Shown here piece after piece: positions 58,032 to 64,000 of a DNA stretch of 64,000 bases; within the stretch, counting starts at the first letter, position 1; each line of letters opens with the position of its first letter. Position numbers and translations under genes: made by a program. Source of the DNA: Pedinophyceae sp. YPF-701 (lineage: Eukaryota > Chlorophyta > Pedinophyceae). The notes beneath the pieces were generated by a model that made no database searches, was not told where the DNA came from, and saw only the letters and a list, made by a program, of their open reading frames with translations. The stretch spans positions 744,001 to 808,000 of the forward strand of contig CAJZHL010000012.1 in NCBI GenBank assembly GCA_916048055.1, in the 5' to 3' direction.

Positions 58032-60366
58032 CTAGTACCCGCCGCGCTGCACCGACGACGACGCGCGCACCTGCGTCATCTCGCCCTCGCTCCCGTACTC
58101 GTGCAGCACCCCCGACCGCGCAGGCGAGCGCAATTTCCGCAGCGCCTTCTGCTCAATCTGCCGGATGCGCTCGCGCGTGACGTCGAAGTGCCGCCCGATC
58201 TCCTCGAGCGTGCGCTCCTGGCCGTCCTCGAGGCCGTACCGCAGCCGCAGCACCCCGCTCTCCCGCTCGCTCAGCGTCGACAGCACCTCGTCCATGTGGT
58301 GCCGCAGCTGCGCGCTCACCGCCGCCTGCTCCGGCGTGACCTCGCTGTCGTCCTCGAACACGTCCTCCAGCGTCCGCGACTCGTCGTCCCCGGGCGTCGC
58401 GCGCAGCGGCGCGTCCATCGACAGCGGCTGCCGGTGCGCGCGCTTGACGAGGTCCTGCTTCCTCGCCGGGACGCCGCACCGCGCCTCGATCTCCGCGGGC
58501 GTCGGGTCGCGGTCGAGCTCGTTCGCGAGCTCCCGCTCGGCCTTCTTCACCTTGGACAGCTGCTCGTACAGGTGCACGGGCAGCCGCACGACGCGCGCCT
58601 GGTCCGAGATGGCGCGCGTGATCGCCTGCCGGATCCACCAGTGCGCGTACGTCGAGAACTTGAACCCGCGCGTGTGGTCGAACTTCTCCACGCCGCGCAC
58701 GAGCCCGAGGATGCCCTCGGAAATCAGGTCCTGCAGCTCGAGGCCGCGGTTGGTGTACTTCTTCGCGATCGACACGACGAGGCGCAGGTTGCACTCGATC
58801 ATCTTCTGCTTCGCGTCCCGGCCGACCTTCAGCCGCTCCCGGAACGCCGGGCCGTCCGCCATCCCGCACCCCTCCGCCCACTCCGCCGACGAAGGCTCCC
58901 TGCAACCACAGCGCGCACACCAGCAGCCCCGTCAGACCAGGCGCCGTGCGCGCGCGCACGTGCGAGGCGGGCCGCGGAGCCCGGGAGGGCGCGCGCAGAC
59001 GCGCGCAACGCGGGGGGCGGACGGGCGATCGCGCGGCGCGGGCGTGCGGGGCCCCGGCCGAGACCGGCGCCCTGTCAGCGGGTCACCGGGGGGGCCGGGG
59101 CGGCCCGGTGGGGCGCGCGCGCACCTGCCGAGCTCCTCCCGCAGCTTCTCCTCCACCTTCTCGACCGCCAGCAGGTCCTGCACCTGCGCCGCCAGCACCC
59201 GCTCCTCGCTCACCGTGAGCAACTTGTGCTTGCCAATGTTCCGGAGGAATATCTGCGCGGTGCGGGGGGGGGGCGGGCGGGGGCCGTGAGGGGCGGGGCG
59301 ATCGGGGCGGGAGCGAGGTAATGTGGGGGGCGGCGCGGGGCCCGAGCGCGGTGGCGGCGCCCGATCGCGCGGGTGAGGCCAGGAGTGGTGGGGAGGGGAG
59401 GGAGCTGTTGGGCGCGCCGTGCTGCGCGGGGGGCGCGCGATGGGCGGGATCGGGCCGGGCGCGGGCGGTGGCGGGGCGGAACGGGCGCGGCGGGGGCGGG
59501 CGGGGGGGGAGGGCGCGCGGGCGCCGCGCGGGGCGGTGTCGGCTGGGCGGGCGCCGCACCTTCATGCCGTCGGAGGCGCCCTCGGTGGACGCGGGGCGGC
59601 GCGTGTGGGTGCGCTCGGGTGCGAGGGCGGACACGTTGCGCGAGCCCCAGGCGGCGGTCCGCGAGGAGCGCGCGGATGCCGCGCGGCGGGCGCTCTGAGA
59701 GAGGCGCGACGAGCTCGGCCGGCCAGTCACCCGCAGGTTGACGTTCTCCGGCGCAATGTGCGCCGTGGCGGACGCCTCGGGCGCGCGTCGTGGGCTCCTC
59801 GCGGTCCTGCGCACGACGGTGCGGCGCGAGGTGACCCGTGGCTGCGCTCCTCCGCTGTCCTCCTCCCTGCGAAGCCGGGCCTCGTAGTCCAGCGCGGATT
59901 CCGAGGCCAGGGCGCGCTCCAGGAGCTCGCGCGCCTGCCGCTCGATGCCGTCCCGGTCGGCCGTGGCGGGGCCGGCGCCGTCCTGGCGGTCCAGGGACGC
60001 AAGCTCATCCAGTGCCGCCTCTACGTCGTTGAGCGACGACAGCACGTCCTCGATGCTACCGTCCGCGTCACGCGGCCTCCTGAATTCTTGAAGAATCTCC
60101 ACGTCGAGCTCATCACCCACGAGACCGTCCGTGAGCTGCTCCACGGTCATCGCGAAGGCCTTGGAGCGGTGGTGCGCGTCGAGCTTGACCCGTCGCACGT
60201 TCCGCTGGCTCGGCCGCGGGCTCGAGTGCCGAGGAGTTCGGTGCTTCCCATTCCCCTCTGCCGCGGCGGCCGTCATCCGCGCAGGCCGCGCAGGCCGAGC
60301 CATCGAGCATTTCGGCCCCGTTGCCGCCGTCGTGGAAGCGGCCCGCGGGGCTCCCAAGCAGCGCAT
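58032..60366 (-). CDS. SIG: Plastid RNA polymerase sigma-70 factor
   Basis: Exons 60366-59560, 59252-59125 and 58899-58032, GT-AG, 600 aa. The N-terminal 60 residues ([17 protein letters not shown]...) have transit composition, followed by a 210-residue acidic and Arg-rich region typical of plant sigma factors. Region 1.2 is [20 protein letters not shown], region 2 [20 protein letters not shown] then [17 protein letters not shown] and [19 protein letters not shown], region 3 [17 protein letters not shown], and region 4 [20 protein letters not shown] with the helix-turn-helix [18 protein letters not shown]. By family it guides the plastid-encoded polymerase to -10/-35 promoters, including those of photosystem genes. 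A single protein in the main sigma group; which SIG class is not settled. Confidence 0.94.
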
Positions 60367-60879
60367 CTTCACCTACGAGACTCCTATAACGCAACCTGCC
60401 GGATCGTGCCCTGCCACCGTCCCCATGGAAGCCGGGCCGGACCCTGCTGCGCTGGACGTCCCCCTGGTCCGACAAGCGCGCAGGGTCGATGGGGAGGGAC
60501 GTTCAATGCAGCCGCGGTTGGAGAATGACGACATCACGCCCATCGCGGTCGCATTTCCCGTCCATTACGCCTGGAGGGAGGCCCGCGTGGCATGCTTTCT
60601 CTCAGTACCGACCACCGGGTGCGACGGAAGGCGCGATCACCCCGGCACGGCGCTCACAGACGAGGGTTCTTCTCGGCGCGGAATTCGCCCCATGAATTCC
60701 GGCGCGTCGCGGAATTGTCGCGACTGCGACGCGACCTGCACTGGCAAAGTATCCAACCCTATGTCGGGGCCGTCGCGGTGGCCGCAGCTTGGCCACGCCA
60801 GCGCCGCACGACGCCCCCGCAGCGCAGCTGAACCACCCGCGCCCGGCCCTGCCTCGCCCGCACTCGACACGCAACGGCA
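60367..60879. other. Spacer upstream of the sigma factor gene
   Basis: 513 bp on the 5' side of the sigma factor and 3' of the coiled-coil gene. The stretch 60500-60780 is less GC-rich. Nothing recognised. Confidence 0.4.
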
Positions 60880-63800
60880 TCACAACACGCTCATGCGCCC
60901 CCGCCTGCCGCCCGTCTTCGGGCTCAGCACGCCCGCAGCCGGCACCTCGCTCGCCCGCCCCTTGGCCAGCGACTCCCCCCGCAGCAGGTAGTTGACCGTG
61001 CGGCCCCGCAACCAGTAGTAATTCATCATCTGCGGCATCCCGCGCGCCGTCTGCGTGCGGCTGAGCACGCGGTTGTTCCGCAGCTCCGTCCACACCAGCA
61101 GCCGCGACTTCTTCCGGTCCAGCGCGCGCCGCGCCAGCTCCGCCGCGCCCGCGCCGTCGCCGAAGCCCGCCTCCTCCATGGGCGCCCAGTACTCCCCCCC
61201 GCTGTCGTCGCCCGCGTCGCCGTCCTCCGCGCCGCTGAGCTCCGCGAGCTCGTCTGCGTCGTCCTCGTCGACGTACGCAGACAGCTCGCCGTCGCTGACG
61301 TCGTCGTCGAAGCCCTCCGCCCCCGGGTGCCAGTCCGAGTCCTCCGCGCTGTCATACCCCGCGAAGTCCACCTCCGCGAGCGTGCGCGCGGTGCTCGCGC
61401 GCGAGCGTGTCGGCTTCGGCGTTGCGCGCACGCTCGAGCGCCGCCGCGACGACGACGCGCCCGCCTTGCCCTTGCCCGCCGGCGTCGCCGCGCGGGCTTG
61501 CAGGGCCGCCACCGCGCCCGCGCCGCGCGACCACACCTTGCGCGGCGCGTCGCGGAGGAACGCCACCAGCACGGGGTCGCGGCGCGCCACGGCGTCGACC
61601 AGCGGCTTCGGGGCCGCGCCCGTGTGCAGCGCCAGCGACGCCGCCGCGGCCAGGACGCCGGACGCGACCACCGCGGTCACCGCGAGCCGCAAGCAGAACA
61701 CCGCGAACGCCAGCGTCGCGCGCACGCCCTGCAGCACGCGCTCCCGGAGCGGCGCCTTCGGCTCCTGCACCGCCTTCAAAGCAGCGGCCTCCGCGGCAGC
61801 GGCCTCCGCGGCGGCCTTCGCGGCGCGCTCCTCCGCCGCGCGCTGCTCCGCTGCCGCCTTCTCCGCCGCGGCCTTCCTCGCAGCGGCTGCCGCGCGCTCC
61901 TCTGCCTCCTTCTTCTCCGCCGCAGCTTTGTCGGCGGCGGCCCTCTCGGCGGCGGCCTTCTTCTTCTCCGCAGCGGCCCTCTTCTTCTCCGCGGCGGACT
62001 TCCGCGCCGCTTCCTCCTCCGCTGCTCTGCGCTCGGCAGCAGCCTTCTCCGCAGCAGCCTTCTCCGCGGCAGCCTTCTCGGCGGCCGCTTTTTCGGCGGC
62101 GGCCTTCTTCTTCGCCGCCGCCTCCTCCTTCGCCTTCTTCGCCGCCGCGGCCTTGCGGTCCGCCTCTGCCTTGAGCGCGGCGGCCTTCTCGGCAGCCTCG
62201 CGCTCCGCCTGCGCCGCCCTCTCCGCCGCGGCCTTCGCGGCCGCCTCCTCCTTCGCCGCCTTCTCCGCGGCCGCGCGCGTCTGGCTGTGCCGGACCGACC
62301 CGAGCACCGCCGTGGCCCTCCCTGTGCCGTCCACCGTCAGCGGGACCGCCGGGCCGGACAGCAGCGTCCGCTGCGTCCGCGACGCCCACTCCGCGGCGCC
62401 CGTGCACCACGTGGACTTCGCGCACGCGGCCGCCGCGATCGGAACGTGCGGCCCCGGAATCCGCGTCAGCGCCCACAGCCCTGCCATGGCCACCAGCACG
62501 ACCAGCTGGATGAGCATCAGCGTGCGCAGCGGGCTGTCCCCGCGCGGCGCCGCCTTCACGAAGACGTCCTCGAGGTTCTCCGTCGTCGTGTGCGACGCGC
62601 CGGACGTAGTCTTCTCCGGCGCGACGACGGGCTCCACGACCGCGGACCCAAACGCACCGGCGCCGTCGCGCGCCCCGAGCCGCGGGGTCTCCGGCTGCGA
62701 CTCCGGCGGCGACGCCTGCCGCGCGATCGACGCCACGATGCGGTCGCCCAGGCCCGGCGCTCCCGGAACCGGCGCGCCAGCGGCGGGGGTGTGTTCCAGG
62801 GACTCCTCCTCCGCGTCGGCGGGGGCCGTGTCCTGCGGGGTCTCCTCCGCGATGGGCGGGACCGGCGTCGCGCGGGCGGGATCGATCGCGAGGTCCTCGG
62901 TGCCGACCCCGCTCTCCTCGTACACTTTGTTTTTGTGCATGGGCACGACGCCCTCGCTGGTGAACATGAGCTCGGCGTTCGAGGACTGCCGGGAGGGGTC
63001 CACCACGGAGGACGCCGAGGTCTTGAGACGAACGAGGCTCTCCTGGCGCGGCGGCACGAGGAACCTGCGCACGAGCGGGCAGCGCACGGCAACTGTCGTA
63101 CGTGCCGCAACCGCCCCCCCGCGGGACGCGTGCACGCATGGAGTCACGCGGAAAAAAACAGACAAACACGCGAGCGAGCAGGCGGAGCGCCCCCTCGCGC
63201 GTCAGCCACCACAGTGTGGCAACACCACGCGCACCTCTTGTTGAGGGACTCCGACGTCTGGATCCCCACGTCCGCGGCCTCCTTCTCCTCGATCAGATCC
63301 GTGACCTTCCCGGACCCCGCCGCCCGGTCCACCAGCCGCGCGCCCTCCTCGATCGAGGCGGCCGCGTCCCTCACCCCCGCAGCCTCCGTGGCTGCAAAGT
63401 CCAGCTGCCTGGACGCCGCCGGCGGCTCCGGCTCGGGGTCGGCCGACAGGGGGTTGCTGTACGCGGAGTACCCCGCGCCGGGCTCCCCGACCCACCCGGT
63501 CTTCCAGGAGGACCCCGCGCGCAGGGGGGGTCTTTGGAAGGAGGTGTCCTCGTCGGGGGGGGGACTCAGCTCCGCCGCGGGGGCGCCCTGCCCGTTGGGC
63601 TGCTGCGGGCTGACGGCGCTGACGGAGGGCGACTCGGCGACCGACGCGCCGGGCGACGCCGGCGGCGGCGACGACCGCGAAAGCTCGAGGTGGATGGGTG
63701 ACCCCCCCGGGGTCGTGATGCTGGCGGTGCCGTCCCGCAAGACGTCCGACGGAGCGCCGCGGTCGTACGAGACGGGGTCGCGCAGCGGCGTCGCGGCCTT

Positions 63801-64000
63801 CCGGACCGCGGGCGACGCGTTGGGCGGGAGTGGCGTGGGCGGCGTGCTGCGCGTGCCGCCCAGGTCCTCGTCGTCGGTGTCGCCCAGGAGCCGCGCAGCC
63901 TTCTCGCCGCCGTACTTGCGCAGCGTCTGCATCTGTCGCTGGCGGGGCGCGCGGTCCTCGTACGGCGTGAGCCGCGACGGCGTCAGCGCCGAGGACGCCC
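60880..64000 (-). CDS. Membrane-bound Ala/Lys/Glu-rich coiled-coil protein, 5' end outside window
   Basis: Exons 64000-63235 (open past the window edge) and 63064-60880, phase 2 GT-AG intron. The N-terminal part is Pro/Ser-rich and disordered (TPPTPLPPNASPAVRK), then SLNKRFLVPPRQES. A membrane span lies around TLMLIQLVVLVAMAGLWALT (about 62460-62525). It is followed by a 170-residue helix built of AAAEKAAAEKA-type units (about 61780-62290), a second hydrophobic stretch (AFAVFCLRLAVTAVVASGVL), a basic SSSRRRSSVRATPKP patch, an acidic region (DEDDADELAELSGAEDG) and a conserved-looking end, KKSRLLVWTELRNNR to VNYLLRG. The AEKA helix recalls bacterial TolA by composition only. Family and function are not recognised. 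Confidence 0.72.

Noticed and set aside
61780-62290. AEKA-repeat region as a bacterial TolA gene or contamination
   Set aside because: It lies in a eukaryotic gene with an intron and disordered flanks; likeness to TolA is composition only.
1-64000. CRISPR arrays, operons, rRNA or tRNA genes, complete transposons or viral elements
   Set aside because: Read on both strands, none was found; introns and gene spacing are nuclear eukaryotic. A short RNA gene could still be missed by eye.

Overview
The window is a stretch of nuclear DNA from a photosynthetic eukaryote, very probably a green alga with a compact, GC-rich genome (by eye about two thirds GC or more). The reasons are: a nuclear, intron-bearing psaL with a transit peptide (in red algae and most red-derived plastids psaL stays in the plastid); a full PHYLLO fusion gene (menF-menD-menC-menH); a GARP/G2-like transcription factor; a plastid sigma-70 factor; and TGTAA-type poly(A) signals of the kind used by green algae. 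I cannot name the species. Gene models below were built by reading splice junctions directly (frame, phase and motif continuity). Most introns are 90-200 bp.

Layout, left to right: 3' part of a secreted subtilisin-type protease (+); DUF3593 plastid membrane protein (-); PHYLLO (+); PsaL (-); SAS6L, the tail-less SAS-6 paralogue (-); membrane-anchored SDR oxidoreductase (+); three-finger CCCH RNA-binding protein (+); type I membrane protein with a propeller-like ectodomain (-); an unrecognised 344-aa protein (+); Rab5-type GTPase (-); adenylate kinase with a presequence (-); long-chain acyl-CoA synthetase (+); GARP transcription factor (+); MON1 (-); PIG-A (+); an 1880-aa WD40 protein (-); polytopic membrane protein (+); Ser/Thr kinase (-); plastid sigma factor (-); 3' part of a membrane-bound Ala/Lys/Glu-rich coiled-coil protein (-). 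Genes mostly sit in head-to-head and tail-to-tail pairs.

Functional links: PHYLLO makes the naphthoquinone ring of phylloquinone, the A1 cofactor of photosystem I, and its tail-to-tail neighbour 157 bp away encodes the PSI subunit PsaL. The DUF3593 protein and the sigma factor are also plastid-directed. Rab5 and MON1 (a Rab7 GEF subunit that acts downstream of Rab5) belong to the same endosome maturation pathway. PIG-A starts GPI-anchor synthesis.

The features that most deserve a second look are (i) an unusually high share of GC-AG introns, 8 of about 44 resolved junctions, several forced by conserved protein motifs; (ii) a dispersed motif of about 33 bp, in four copies, found only in the long tail-to-tail spacers; and (iii) a split of tail-to-tail spacers into very short (0.1-0.24 kb) and long (1.1-1.75 kb) classes, the long ones carrying strongly strand-skewed C-rich or G-rich tracts.
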